Source: Oscillospiraceae bacterium
GTDB lineage: Bacteria > Bacillota > Clostridia > Oscillospirales > Ruminococcaceae
Assembly (NCBI GenBank): GCA_029005335.1
Contig: JAQXFT010000117.1
Span: 1 to 11,052 of the forward strand
Length of the DNA stretch: 11,052 nt
Reading direction: 5' to 3'
In this document: piece by piece, positions 1 through 6,553 of the stretch
How positions within the stretch are numbered: the stretch's first letter is position 1
How the letters are laid out: each line of letters starts with the position of its first letter
Translations under genes and position numbers: made by a program
The notes under the pieces: model-generated
What the model saw: only the letters and a program-made list of their open reading frames with translations
The model's database searches: none
Told to the model about the DNA's origin: nothing

Positions 1-537
1 AATGCAAAAGACCTCTGCATGATTGACCATATCGACAAGCTCGCTCAGGCAGGAGTTACAAGCCTTAAAATAGAGGGACGTGCAAAATCTGCATACTATA
101 CAGCCATAATTACTAATGCCTACAGAATGGCTGTTGATGAATACTACAGAAATCCCGATAATTTTACTCTCCCCGACTGGATTCGTGAGGAGGTATTCAA
201 GGTAAGCCACAGAAAATACTGTACCGGATTTTTCTTCGGTCACCCTAAGGACTGCCAATATTACGAAAACAGCGGTTATATCAGAAACTATGATGTTGTA
301 GCTGTTGTTGACAAGTGCGAAAACAATACGGTTTACTGTACTCAGCGTAACAGATTCTTTGCCGGAGATACTGTTGAAATAGTTTCACCGAATAAAAAGC
401 CGGTTCAGATTACCCTTGATGAATTATACGACGAAAACGGTCAGGAAATCAAGACAGTCAATCATGCTATGATGAAATTCAGCTTCGGGTCGGATATGAC
501 ATTTGAAGCCGGCTCAGTAATAAGAAAGGCTCTTTAA
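1..537 (+). CDS. Peptidase U32 family protein, C-terminal part (5'-truncated by the window edge)
   Basis: The reading frame is open from the first base, so the true start lies outside the window. The visible part begins NAKDLCMIDHI and contains LKIEGRAKSAYY, the family hallmark in which a conserved IEGR/KS segment follows a 'KDLC' stretch. The last roughly 70 residues (CTQRNRFFAGDTVEIVSP and onward) look like the small beta-rich C-terminal domain of bacterial U32 proteins. Despite the peptidase name, characterised U32 proteins act on RNA: TrhP/YrrN-YrrO are needed for prephenate-dependent hydroxylation of tRNA wobble uridine, and RlhA for 23S rRNA hydroxylation. The short C-terminal domain fits the tRNA type better, but that is inference. 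maf follows after 5 bases, so the two are probably co-transcribed. Confidence 0.88.
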   Translation, partial: NAKDLCMIDHIDKLAQAGVTSLKIEGRAKSAYYTAIITNAYRMAVDEYYRNPDNFTLPDWIREEVFKVSHRKYCTGFFFGHPKDCQYYENSGYIRNYDVVAVVDKCENNTVYCTQRNRFFAGDTVEIVSPNKKPVQITLDELYDENGQEIKTVNHAMMKFSFGSDMTFEAGSVIRKAL

Positions 538-542
538 AAAAT

Positions 543-1109
543 ATGAAAATCATACTTGCATCAGGCTCGCCCAGAAGAAAGGAATTACTTTCCTGTATAA
601 CAGAAAATTTTGAAGTCTCAGCTTCTGACGTTGAAGAAATCATTCCTGAAAATATTACCACTCTCGAAGCCTCAGAATATCTTGCCAGACTTAAAGCAGA
701 AAACGTTGCAGAAAAATTTCCCGATTCCCTTGTAATCGGCTGTGATACCTCTGTAATTCTTGACGGTGAAATTATGGGAAAGCCTGCTGATGAAAATCAA
801 TGCCGTGAATATCTTCAAAAGCTATCCGGAAAATCCCATATTGTAGCTACAGGCTGTTGTCTGATTCTGAACGGCATTTCAAAAACCTTTACGGAATACA
901 CAAAAGTATATTTCAGAAGCCTGACGGATTCTGAAATATCAGAATATATCACCTCCGGAGAACCATTCGACAAAGCCGGAGGTTACGGTATTCAGGGAAA
1001 AGGCTCTCTCTTTATAACCCATATAGAAGGGGATTTCTTTAATGTTGTAGGTCTTCCTGTATGCCGTCTGAATACTGAAATAAAACTTATGACTGGAGAT
1101 GTCAAATAA
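543..1109 (+). CDS. maf: Maf nucleoside triphosphate pyrophosphatase
   Basis: A cytoplasmic house-cleaning enzyme that hydrolyses non-canonical or surplus nucleoside triphosphates to the monophosphate and pyrophosphate; Maf was originally linked to inhibition of septum formation. The 188 residues match the family's usual length. The N-terminus ILASGSPRRKELL is the diagnostic phosphate-binding motif. GCDTSV (acidic residue D68), GEIMGKP (K80) and DKAGGYGIQGKG (Q151) follow in family order. Q151 is the residue I associate with the dTTP/UTP-preferring YhdE-type branch rather than the YceF type; this assignment is from memory. The only upstream Shine-Dalgarno-like sequence is a weak AAAGG about 14 bases before the ATG, so translation may be coupled to the U32 gene ending 5 bases upstream. 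The 3' end abuts or overlaps the DUF1015 gene. Confidence 0.95.
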   Translation: MKIILASGSPRRKELLSCITENFEVSASDVEEIIPENITTLEASEYLARLKAENVAEKFPDSLVIGCDTSVILDGEIMGKPADENQCREYLQKLSGKSHIVATGCCLILNGISKTFTEYTKVYFRSLTDSEISEYITSGEPFDKAGGYGIQGKGSLFITHIEGDFFNVVGLPVCRLNTEIKLMTGDVK

Positions 1110-1110
1110 T

Positions 1111-2334
1111 ATGAACAATGCTTTTAAACCCTCTGATATTCTTATTCCAAAACAAAATACAGATATGTACAGATGGTCTGTAATCGCCTGCGACCAGTAT
1201 ACAAGCGAGCCTGAATACTGGAACAGTGTCGAAAAAATTGTCGGGGATTCTCCCTCAACCCTCAGACTTACCCTCCCCGAAATATACCTCGAATCTGATG
1301 ACGTTGAAAAGAAAATCGAGGATATTCACTCCGCCATGGATAAATATCTTGAAAGTAATATTTTCGACGAATACAAAAATGCTCTTGTATATGTCGAGAG
1401 AATCCAGAGCAATGGTATACTCCGTCAGGGAATTGTCGGAAAAATTGACCTTGAAGAATACGACTATACAAAAGGAAGCAAATCTCAGGTAAGAGCTACT
1501 GAAGCTACTGTTATTGAGAGAATCCCTCCCAGAGTCAGAATACGTAAAAATGCTTCTCTTGAACTCCCTCACATCATGATTCTGATTGATGACCAGAATA
1601 AAGGCATTATTGAACCACTTTCAGAAAATTCCGGAAATATGCAAAAGCTTTATGATTTTGAACTCATGCAGAACGGCGGTAAAATCAGAGGATTTCTGAT
1701 TCCGGAAAATATTCAGAATCAGATTATGAATGCTCTTGACAGTCTCGACAGCTCAGATATGCTCTTTGCTATGGGCGACGGAAATCACTCACTCGCCACT
1801 GCAAAGGAATACTATGAATCCCTTAAACGTGAAAACCCTGATAAGGATTTTTCAAATCACCCTGCACGATATGCCCTTGCTGAAATCGTAAACCTCCACA
1901 GCCCTGCTCTGAAATTTGAAGCTATTCACCGCCTTGTTACTGATACTGATGCTGAAAAGCTTCTTTCCGATATGTCGGAATTTCTTGAAATTACTGATAT
2001 TCCCTCTGAACAGTCATTCACGTATATAAAGGGCGATATCGAAAAAACCGTATATATCAATAAAAAATATTCAAATCTTACAGTAGGAAGCCTTCAGACC
2101 TTCCTTGATAAATGGCTCAGAGAAAACTCCGGAAAAATTGACTATATTCATGGTACTGATACCCTCAGAAGCCTTGTTAAAAAGAAAAATGGTATCGGAT
2201 TTATACTCCCCGATATGAATAAAAATCAGCTTTTCCCGACCGTCATCAAGGACGGCTCTCTCCCAAGAAAAACTTTTTCAATGGGTCATGCCGAAGATAA
2301 ACGCTTCTATATCGAATGCAGAAAAATTAAATAA
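1111..2334 (+). CDS. DUF1015 family protein
   Basis: A conserved soluble protein of about 407 residues with no transmembrane segment. It matches DUF1015 (COG4198) along its length: FKPSDILIPK and WSVIACDQYTSEPEYW at the N-terminus, VRATEATVIERIPPRVRIR in the first third, MGDGNHSLATAKEYYE in the middle, and a late HGTDTLRSLV. In many Clostridia such genes sit beside serine-biosynthesis genes, and I recall that some members have been proposed to phosphorylate free serine; neither point can be shown here. An alternative start at 1099 overlaps maf by 11 bases, but GGAG at 1095-1098 abuts that ATG directly. The same GGAG lies 12 bases before the ATG at 1111, which also gives the usual family N-terminus, so I choose 1111. 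This is the last gene of the operon and is followed by a strong terminator. Confidence 0.9.
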   Translation: MNNAFKPSDILIPKQNTDMYRWSVIACDQYTSEPEYWNSVEKIVGDSPSTLRLTLPEIYLESDDVEKKIEDIHSAMDKYLESNIFDEYKNALVYVERIQSNGILRQGIVGKIDLEEYDYTKGSKSQVRATEATVIERIPPRVRIRKNASLELPHIMILIDDQNKGIIEPLSENSGNMQKLYDFELMQNGGKIRGFLIPENIQNQIMNALDSLDSSDMLFAMGDGNHSLATAKEYYESLKRENPDKDFSNHPARYALAEIVNLHSPALKFEAIHRLVTDTDAEKLLSDMSEFLEITDIPSEQSFTYIKGDIEKTVYINKKYSNLTVGSLQTFLDKWLRENSGKIDYIHGTDTLRSLVKKKNGIGFILPDMNKNQLFPTVIKDGSLPRKTFSMGHAEDKRFYIECRKIK

Positions 2335-2340
2335 TATATC

Positions 2341-2370
2341 AGGCAGAGCATTATATGTTCTGCCTTTTTT
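2341..2370 (+). terminator. Intrinsic terminator after the U32-maf-DUF1015 operon
   Basis: AGGCAGAGCA (2341-2350) pairs with TGTTCTGCCT (2356-2365), giving a 10-bp stem with one G-T pair and a 5-base loop. A run of six T (2365-2370) begins at the last stem base. It lies 6 bases after the DUF1015 stop codon. Confidence 0.92.
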
Positions 2371-2400
2371 GCTTCCCTGAATAATTTTAATAATATACTC

Positions 2401-2429
2401 TTGATTTTTTCAATGTGATATGATATAAT
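2401..2429 (+). promoter_or_regulatory. Sigma-A promoter for the metallophosphoesterase-PARG operon
   Basis: TTGATT (2401-2406), a 17-base spacer, then a perfect TATAAT (2424-2429) preceded by TG one base upstream (2421-2422), i.e. an extended -10. Initiation is expected near 2436, leaving a leader of about 45 bases before the ATG at 2481. Confidence 0.82.
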
Positions 2430-2480
2430 AGAACCAGAGGTCATTAATATTCTGTTATCAATAAGGAGAACTTCTTAAAA

Positions 2481-3245
2481 ATGATTTTTATAACCGGCGA
2501 CTTACACGGAGATATTGATATACATAAGCTCAATACCCAGAACTTTAACATTCAGAATACTCTCAGCCGTTCCGATTATCTCATTATATGCGGTGATTTC
2601 GGTCTTGTATGGGATAACTCAGAAGAAGAAAAATACTGGCTTAAATGGCTTGATAATAAACCATGGACTACACTCTGGATTGACGGCAATCACGAAAATT
2701 TCAATCTGCTGAAGAATTATCCTTATCAGACATGGCAGGGCGGAAAAGTTCAGAAAATTACTGATAATATTATTCACCTCTGCCGTGGAAGTATATTCGA
2801 TATCGACGGCAGAAAAATATTTGCATTCGGAGGTGCGGAAAGCCATGACAAACCATACCGCAAGCCGGGGCGATCAATATGGGAAGAAGAACTTCCCTCT
2901 CCTGAGGAAATGAATCAGGGACTTATCAATCTTGATTCCGTAAACTGGAATGTTGACATAGTTATTACACATTCAGTTTCAAGACATATTCAGAACCATA
3001 TGTTCAAAGGTATGGGATATAAAAACAATGCCCTTAACGACTATTTTGACCAGCTCGATTCAAGGCTTGAATATAATATGTGGTTCTCAGGTCACTATCA
3101 CAGAGATATGCAATATGATAAAAAACACTTTCTTATTTATAACAATATCATAAAACTGACAGATTCAGGATTCGAGCGTATTTGCCCTCCGTCGGAACTA
3201 TGCAGATATATTGACAGACTCCCTGTTTCTTTCAGTATAATATAA
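2481..3245 (+). CDS. Calcineurin-like metallophosphoesterase
   Basis: A 254-residue cytoplasmic enzyme of the binuclear metal phosphoesterase superfamily. All five superfamily motifs are present in order: GDLHG (D7, H9), GDFG (D39), GNHE (N70, H71), VITHS (H164) and GHYH (H205, H207). Together these supply the full set of ligands for two metal ions, so an active phosphoesterase is expected. The substrate cannot be read from the sequence; relatives cleave phosphomonoesters, cyclic nucleotides or dinucleotides. There is no signal peptide. AAGGAG (2463-2468) lies 12 bases before the ATG. The gene has its own promoter and is followed after 31 bases by a poly(ADP-ribose) glycohydrolase gene, also with a strong ribosome-binding site and no terminator between, so the two probably form a bicistronic unit. 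A role on ADP-ribose-derived phosphates is a guess from that pairing. Confidence 0.9.
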   Translation: MIFITGDLHGDIDIHKLNTQNFNIQNTLSRSDYLIICGDFGLVWDNSEEEKYWLKWLDNKPWTTLWIDGNHENFNLLKNYPYQTWQGGKVQKITDNIIHLCRGSIFDIDGRKIFAFGGAESHDKPYRKPGRSIWEEELPSPEEMNQGLINLDSVNWNVDIVITHSVSRHIQNHMFKGMGYKNNALNDYFDQLDSRLEYNMWFSGHYHRDMQYDKKHFLIYNNIIKLTDSGFERICPPSELCRYIDRLPVSFSII

Positions 3246-3276
3246 CCCGCAAATTCCTAAAGGAGATGATTTTTTT

Positions 3277-4137
3277 ATGGATTTCAATAATCCCACTTAT
3301 CAGAGAATTAAAATTTTTGAGGATACTATTCAGCAGTGCCGTGAAAATGAAACTCTTTTTGACGCTGTAGCAAAATCAATTGAAGATACAAAGCTCTATA
3401 TGCCTGATGAGTACCCCGAAATCAATAAGACAGGTTCGGATAAAAACGGAAAAATTACTGTTACAAAAGAAAGAACCCTTGAAGCCTCCAAAAAACTGCA
3501 CGATATTTATCCGGAAAGCAGAATCGGAGTTCTGAATTTTGCATCTGCAACTAATCCCGGCGGTGGAGCTACAAGAGGAAGCTCCGCACAGGAGGAGAGT
3601 CTTTGCAGATGTTCAACCCTTTATCCATGCCTTCATACAAGCAGACTATTTTCAGATTTCTATAAAATGCACCGCAATAAAAAAGATTTGTGCTATACAG
3701 ATACCTGCATATATACACCGGATATTGTAGTTATGAAATCAGATACGCCGTTTCCGGAAAATATTCCGCAAAAAGAATGGTTCAGCGTTGATATTCTGAC
3801 GTGTGCTGCACCTAATCTTCGCCATAAGCCTTATAATAGTATGAATCCCGGAGTTGCCGAGCCTATAAATATATCCGACTGGGAGCTTCTTTCAATACAT
3901 AAAAAGCGTGGCTCTCATATACTCAATATCGCAGCGGCAAATAATATTGATGTTCTTGTGCTGGGAGCGTTCGGGTGCGGTGCATTCCGGAATAATCCGA
4001 ATATTGTTGCCCGTGCATATAAAGAGATTATTCCGGATTACAAAAAATATTTCCGTGAAATAAGATTCGCTGTATACTGTTCTCACAACCATTCAGGTAA
4101 CTATGATACTTTTAATAAAATCCTCGGGAATCTTTAA
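3277..4137 (+). CDS. Microbial-type poly(ADP-ribose) glycohydrolase (TIGR02452 family, macrodomain fold)
   Basis: Predicted to remove ADP-ribose from proteins or ADP-ribose chains in the cytoplasm. The catalytic signature of bacterial-type PARG, GGG-X7-QEE, is clear at residues 95-107 within NPGGGATRGSSAQEESL; E106/E107 are the expected catalytic acids. The second macrodomain nucleotide-binding loop, VLGAFGCGAFRNNP, lies at 228-241. The N-terminal roughly 80 residues match the helical extension of TIGR02452 (DUF2263) proteins, and 286 residues is normal for the group. AAAGGAG (3259-3265) precedes the ATG by 11 bases. The gene lies 31 bases downstream of the metallophosphoesterase and appears co-transcribed. 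Its stop codon overlaps the stop codon of the convergent sigK gene, and I see no terminator hairpin between them. No ADP-ribosyltransferase or toxin partner is visible in the window. Confidence 0.9.
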   Translation: MDFNNPTYQRIKIFEDTIQQCRENETLFDAVAKSIEDTKLYMPDEYPEINKTGSDKNGKITVTKERTLEASKKLHDIYPESRIGVLNFASATNPGGGATRGSSAQEESLCRCSTLYPCLHTSRLFSDFYKMHRNKKDLCYTDTCIYTPDIVVMKSDTPFPENIPQKEWFSVDILTCAAPNLRHKPYNSMNPGVAEPINISDWELLSIHKKRGSHILNIAAANNIDVLVLGAFGCGAFRNNPNIVARAYKEIIPDYKKYFREIRFAVYCSHNHSGNYDTFNKILGNL

Positions 4138-4817
4138 AAGGGTGTTGTATCATACATCTTTCTGAGCTTTTCAAGTGCCTTTTTCTCTATACGTGATACA
4201 TATGAACGTGATATATCAAGCTTCTCCGCAACTTCATTCTGAGTTCGGGGGATATTTCCATAAAGCCCGTAACGCATTACTATTATCTCCTTTTCACGCC
4301 TGCTCAGACATTGATTAAGAAAACGACTCAGCTGTTGTGAATGTATCAGCAAATCTATCTGTTCATTTATATCATTTCCATCATCCATAAGGTCTATCAA
4401 AGTAAGGGTATTTCCGTCCTTATCCGTTTCAATCGGCTCGCTGATGTATACATCACCTGCCGATTTTTTTGCTGCTCTGAAATTCATAAGTATTTCATTT
4501 TCTATACATCTGCTTGCATATGTCGCAAATTTTGCTCCTTTTGCATAATCAAACGTAGTAACACTTTTTATAAGACCTATTGTACCAATTGAAATAAGTT
4601 CCTCCTGCTCCTGCGGAGCAGGATTATATTTCTTTACTATATGTGCAACCAGTCTGAGATTGTGTTCTATCAGCTTATCTCTTGCACTTTTATCCCCTTG
4701 TGACATCAGTATAAAATACTTCTTCTCCTCCTTTTTTGAAAGCGGTTTCGGAAAAATTCCCATATTATCCACATGAAGTGCAAAAAGTATAAGACTGCTT
4801 AAAAGCTTTAATAACAT
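4134..4817 (-). CDS. sigK: Sporulation sigma factor sigma-K (pro-form)
   Basis: An RNA polymerase sigma-70-family factor for late mother-cell gene expression during sporulation. Region 2 spans about residues 43-113 (ARDKLIEHNLRLVAHIVKKY, ISIGTIGLIK, FATYASRCIENEIL) and region 4 about 166-220 with the helix-turn-helix NEVAEKLDISRSYVSRIEKKAL. The N-terminus is a short hydrophobic stretch followed by HVDNMGIFPKPLS, which parallels the pro-sequence and YVKNNAFPQPLS of Bacillus subtilis sigma-K; it would therefore be made as a membrane-associated precursor and cleaved near residues 14-15. The precise site is inference. The gene is continuous, so no skin-type prophage interrupts it here. AAGGGGGG (complement of 4823-4830) is well placed for this ATG. 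Sigma-E is an alternative name, but the PKPLS-type junction and short pro-segment favour sigma-K. Confidence 0.93.
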   Translation of the reverse strand: MLLKLLSSLILFALHVDNMGIFPKPLSKKEEKKYFILMSQGDKSARDKLIEHNLRLVAHIVKKYNPAPQEQEELISIGTIGLIKSVTTFDYAKGAKFATYASRCIENEILMNFRAAKKSAGDVYISEPIETDKDGNTLTLIDLMDDGNDINEQIDLLIHSQQLSRFLNQCLSRREKEIIVMRYGLYGNIPRTQNEVAEKLDISRSYVSRIEKKALEKLRKMYDTTPF

Positions 4818-4852
4818 AATATCCCCCCTTGCAATACAAATCCTTCAATATT

Positions 4853-4882
4853 ATTATATTGCTTCATAGTTGTACATAATTC
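4853..4882 (-). promoter_or_regulatory. Possible sigma-E-type promoter for sigK
   Basis: Reading the minus strand, GAATTAT (4876-4882) is followed after 15 bases by AATATAAT (4853-4860). Compared with the Bacillus sigma-E pattern (KMATATT, 14-15 bases, CATACAHT), 5 of 7 and 6 of 8 positions match. sigK is normally under sigma-E control, which makes the placement attractive, but the region is AT-rich and chance matches are likely. No good sigma-A -35 box is found at the right distance. Confidence 0.25.
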
Positions 4883-4912
4883 GCAGGAAATTACTATTAT
4901 TCCCTGAAAAAT

Positions 4913-4937
4913 AAAAAAGGCGGACTGTGTCCGCCTT
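4913..4937 (-). terminator. Intrinsic terminator of pnuC
   Basis: AAGGCGGAC (4917-4925) and GTCCGCCTT (4929-4937) form a perfect 9-bp stem with a 3-base loop. On the minus strand this is followed by six T (complement of 4913-4918). The stem starts directly after the pnuC stop codon (4939-4941). On the plus strand it is followed by only four T, so it acts mainly leftward. The GC core GGCGGAC/GTCCGCC recurs in the terminator at 10489-10522. Confidence 0.92.
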
Positions 4938-4938
4938 T

Positions 4939-5598
4939 TCAGCTCTGCCTTTTTTTCATATCAGCCCAGCTTATAAATCCATATACATCATTAACAAGAA
5001 AAACTGCAAAGCATATCACCATTGACGGACTGTTTGCCAGAATCCACAGCATAATCAGTATTATATCATTAGATAAATATGCAACGGCATAATATTCACT
5101 TCTTCTCATAGTAAGATATGAAGCTGTAAAGCTTGTGAATATTGAAAGCGTACTCAATACAATCTGCGATGTATTGAAAAAATTCAGAATAAAATAAAAT
5201 ATCACTGTTACAGCTAATGCAAGTACAGCAAGAAAAGTATACTCCTTCTTTGAAAGGCAGTTTATCTTAACCTCCGCTATACCTTTTTCAAATGGATTTT
5301 TCAGCCATGTAATAACTGAAACAACAGCTATCGGCGAAGTCATTCCGAGATATGTTATCATTTCTCCGTAATATTTCAGTTTAAAGGAAATTACTGCATA
5401 TATGCAACTGAAAAATACTGTCAGAATCTGTCCGCAGACATTTCCCTTTGCGTTCAGAATAAGTGACGTTGCACCTATAAGCGATGCAACAAGCACTGCA
5501 TAATTTTCATGGTCAAATATGCAGAAGGATACTATAATCAGAATTACAGACAAGCTCCAGAGCAAAATTTCAGTAAGCGAAAAATATTTTTTTCTCAT
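4939..5598 (-). CDS. pnuC: PnuC-family vitamin transporter (probable nicotinamide riboside uptake)
   Basis: An integral membrane protein of 219 residues with about seven hydrophobic segments; the family imports nicotinamide riboside by facilitated diffusion, with phosphorylation inside the cell trapping the substrate. Visible family features are NAKGNVCGQ (49-57), KYYGEMITYLGM (75-86), the substrate-contacting NDIILIMLWILAN (177-189) and the C-terminal NDVYGFISW (203-211). Related PnuT and PnuX proteins carry thiamine or riboflavin, and the sequence alone does not exclude those, but no TPP or FMN riboswitch signature precedes the gene. GGAGG (complement of 5608-5612) sits 9 bases before the ATG. 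The gene has its own strong promoter, a structured leader that ends in a terminator-like hairpin, and its own 3' terminator, so it is a monocistronic, probably attenuated unit. Confidence 0.9.
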   Translation of the reverse strand: MRKKYFSLTEILLWSLSVILIIVSFCIFDHENYAVLVASLIGATSLILNAKGNVCGQILTVFFSCIYAVISFKLKYYGEMITYLGMTSPIAVVSVITWLKNPFEKGIAEVKINCLSKKEYTFLAVLALAVTVIFYFILNFFNTSQIVLSTLSIFTSFTASYLTMRRSEYYAVAYLSNDIILIMLWILANSPSMVICFAVFLVNDVYGFISWADMKKRQS

Positions 5599-5697
5599 TT
5601 AAATATACCTCCAAAAAAAACATTCCCGTTTACGGCTTCAAAGACCTGATGCCGTAAACTAAGAATGCTTACTACCCGGTGGCAGTTTATCCTTATT
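5599..5697 (-). promoter_or_regulatory. Structured pnuC leader, candidate riboswitch/attenuator
   Basis: From the predicted start near 5697 the RNA first contains a small hairpin, CUGCC-ACCG-GGUAG (5672-5685), then a long terminator-like hairpin with U8, then GGAGG and the pnuC ATG. The upstream segment UAAACU (5684-5689), which overlaps the small hairpin, is complementary to AGUUUA in the 5' arm of the terminator (5655-5660). Alternative pairing could therefore prevent termination. The layout is that of a transcription-attenuating riboswitch. A natural candidate class is the NAD+-II (pnuC motif) riboswitch, known to precede pnuC, but I cannot confirm its consensus by eye. No TPP, FMN or T-box core is recognisable. 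Confidence 0.6.
5613..5667 (-). terminator. Terminator-like hairpin within the pnuC leader
   Basis: In transcript order: CAUUC (5663-5667), GUUUACGGC (5651-5659), a 14-base loop, GCCGUAAAC (5628-5636), GAAUG (5621-5625), then U8 (5613-5620). This is a 9-bp perfect inner stem and a 5-bp outer stem separated by a small UUA/GG internal loop. It ends one base before the GGAGG ribosome-binding site, so it must be bypassed for pnuC to be expressed. It could also stop read-through from the lipoprotein gene upstream, which has no terminator of its own. Confidence 0.8.
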
Positions 5698-5703
5698 GAA
5701 TTT

Positions 5704-5732
5704 ATTCTATCATATTATATAAGGCTTGTCAA
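5704..5732 (-). promoter_or_regulatory. Sigma-A promoter of pnuC
   Basis: On the minus strand a perfect TTGACA (complement of 5727-5732), a 17-base spacer, and TAGAAT (complement of 5704-5709) preceded by TGA, an extended -10. It begins only 10 bases after the stop codon of the upstream lipoprotein gene and places the transcript start near 5697. Confidence 0.85.
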
Positions 5733-5741
5733 GTATAATAT

Positions 5742-6524
5742 TTAATCTTTGCGTACAATTACAACCTGAGTTGCTGTTGTATAGGGATTGGAAAAATCAA
5801 CGAGTTTAAGGCGTTCATCAGTTATTGTTATACCTGCTGCTCCTACATCAGCATCTCCTTTTACGACTGCTCCGGTTACGAGGTCAAAATCCATATCATT
5901 TACAACAAGTTCCTTGTTAAGCTTATGGCATACAGCTTTCATCATATCGATATCAAAGCCGATTATATTTTCTCCGTCCATGGATTCATATGGCGGAAAT
6001 GTTGCATTTGTTGCCATTATAAGTTTGCCGTCAGTTGGCGTAGATTCATAGGAAAAATTATATGGCTTGCCTGTTGCATTTTCTCCAATCCAGTTTGCTT
6101 TTATAGCGTCGAGAGTTCCGTCAGAGCTAAGCTCATCAAGGGCATTGTTGATTTTATCCATAAGCTCTGTATTTCCTTTTTTTATGGCAATTGCATACTC
6201 CTCCTCCGAAAATGTCTCATCAAGAATTGTTACATTCTCATTATTTTCAACATATACCTTGGCAGGTTCAATATCAACGATAACAGCATCAAGCTTTCCT
6301 TCAGCCAAATCTGCAACAGCTTCTTTACCATCAAAATAACGTCTCACATCAGCTCCTTTTATATCAGAAGCATATGTATCACCGACGGTATCAAGCTGGA
6401 CTCCTATAATTTTTCCGTCCAAATCTGATATTGAATGTACCTTGTTTCCTGAACAGCCTGAGAAAAATGTCATAAATAATATACACACTGATGTTAATGA
6501 TATAATTTTCTGTAAATGTTTCAT
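5742..6524 (-). CDS. Amino-acid-type ABC substrate-binding lipoprotein with circularly permuted domain order
   Basis: A 260-residue extracytoplasmic solute-binding protein (SBP_bac_3 family) with a lipoprotein signal: positive residues, hydrophobic stretch 7-21, lipobox FSGC with acylated C24. Residues 28-150 are the part that normally comes second: KVHSISDLDGKIIGVQLDTV, the amino-group-binding aspartate D84 in AVIVDIEPAK, EEEYAIAIKKGN (109-118) and the C-terminal helix SSDGTLDAIKANWIG. After a linker (about 150-165), residues 166-259 are the part that normally comes first: GKLIMATNATFPPYE, GFDIDMMKAV, the carboxylate-binding R238 in TITDERLKLVDFS, ending TQVVIVRKD. All parts of a full binding protein are present, in swapped order. 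GGGAG (complement of 6534-6538) precedes the ATG by 9 bases. No permease or ATPase gene is nearby, so it would work with a transporter encoded elsewhere or as a sensor. Family certain, ligand unknown. Confidence 0.88.
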   Translation of the reverse strand: MKHLQKIISLTSVCILFMTFFSGCSGNKVHSISDLDGKIIGVQLDTVGDTYASDIKGADVRRYFDGKEAVADLAEGKLDAVIVDIEPAKVYVENNENVTILDETFSEEEYAIAIKKGNTELMDKINNALDELSSDGTLDAIKANWIGENATGKPYNFSYESTPTDGKLIMATNATFPPYESMDGENIIGFDIDMMKAVCHKLNKELVVNDMDFDLVTGAVVKGDADVGAAGITITDERLKLVDFSNPYTTATQVVIVRKD

Positions 6525-6553
6525 AAATTCACTCTCCCTAAAAAGATGTTTAT

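Noticed and set aside
1099..1111. Earlier ATG start for the DUF1015 gene, overlapping maf
   Set aside because: The GGAG sequence directly abuts that ATG, leaving no spacer; the ATG at 1111 is better spaced and fits the family N-terminus. The earlier start is not excluded.
4838..4912. Possible small RNA or gene between sigK and the pnuC terminator
   Set aside because: AT-rich, with no open frame, no stable hairpin apart from the pnuC terminator, and no convincing promoter-terminator pair.
5672..5690. GGTGGCAG on the plus strand resembling the T-box GGTGGCACCGCG motif
   Set aside because: It is on the wrong strand for pnuC, lacks the rest of the T-box (AGAGA, stem I, ACCGCG) and is explained by the small leader hairpin.
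5599..5697. TPP or FMN riboswitch in the pnuC leader
   Set aside because: No CUGAGA/GAUCUGGAUAAU-type TPP core or FMN core could be found, and the leader is too short for FMN.
5925..6428. Plus-strand open frame of 167 codons opposite the lipoprotein gene
   Set aside because: It is antisense to a well-supported gene, and its composition (Cys/Ile/Phe-rich) is typical of a shadow frame.
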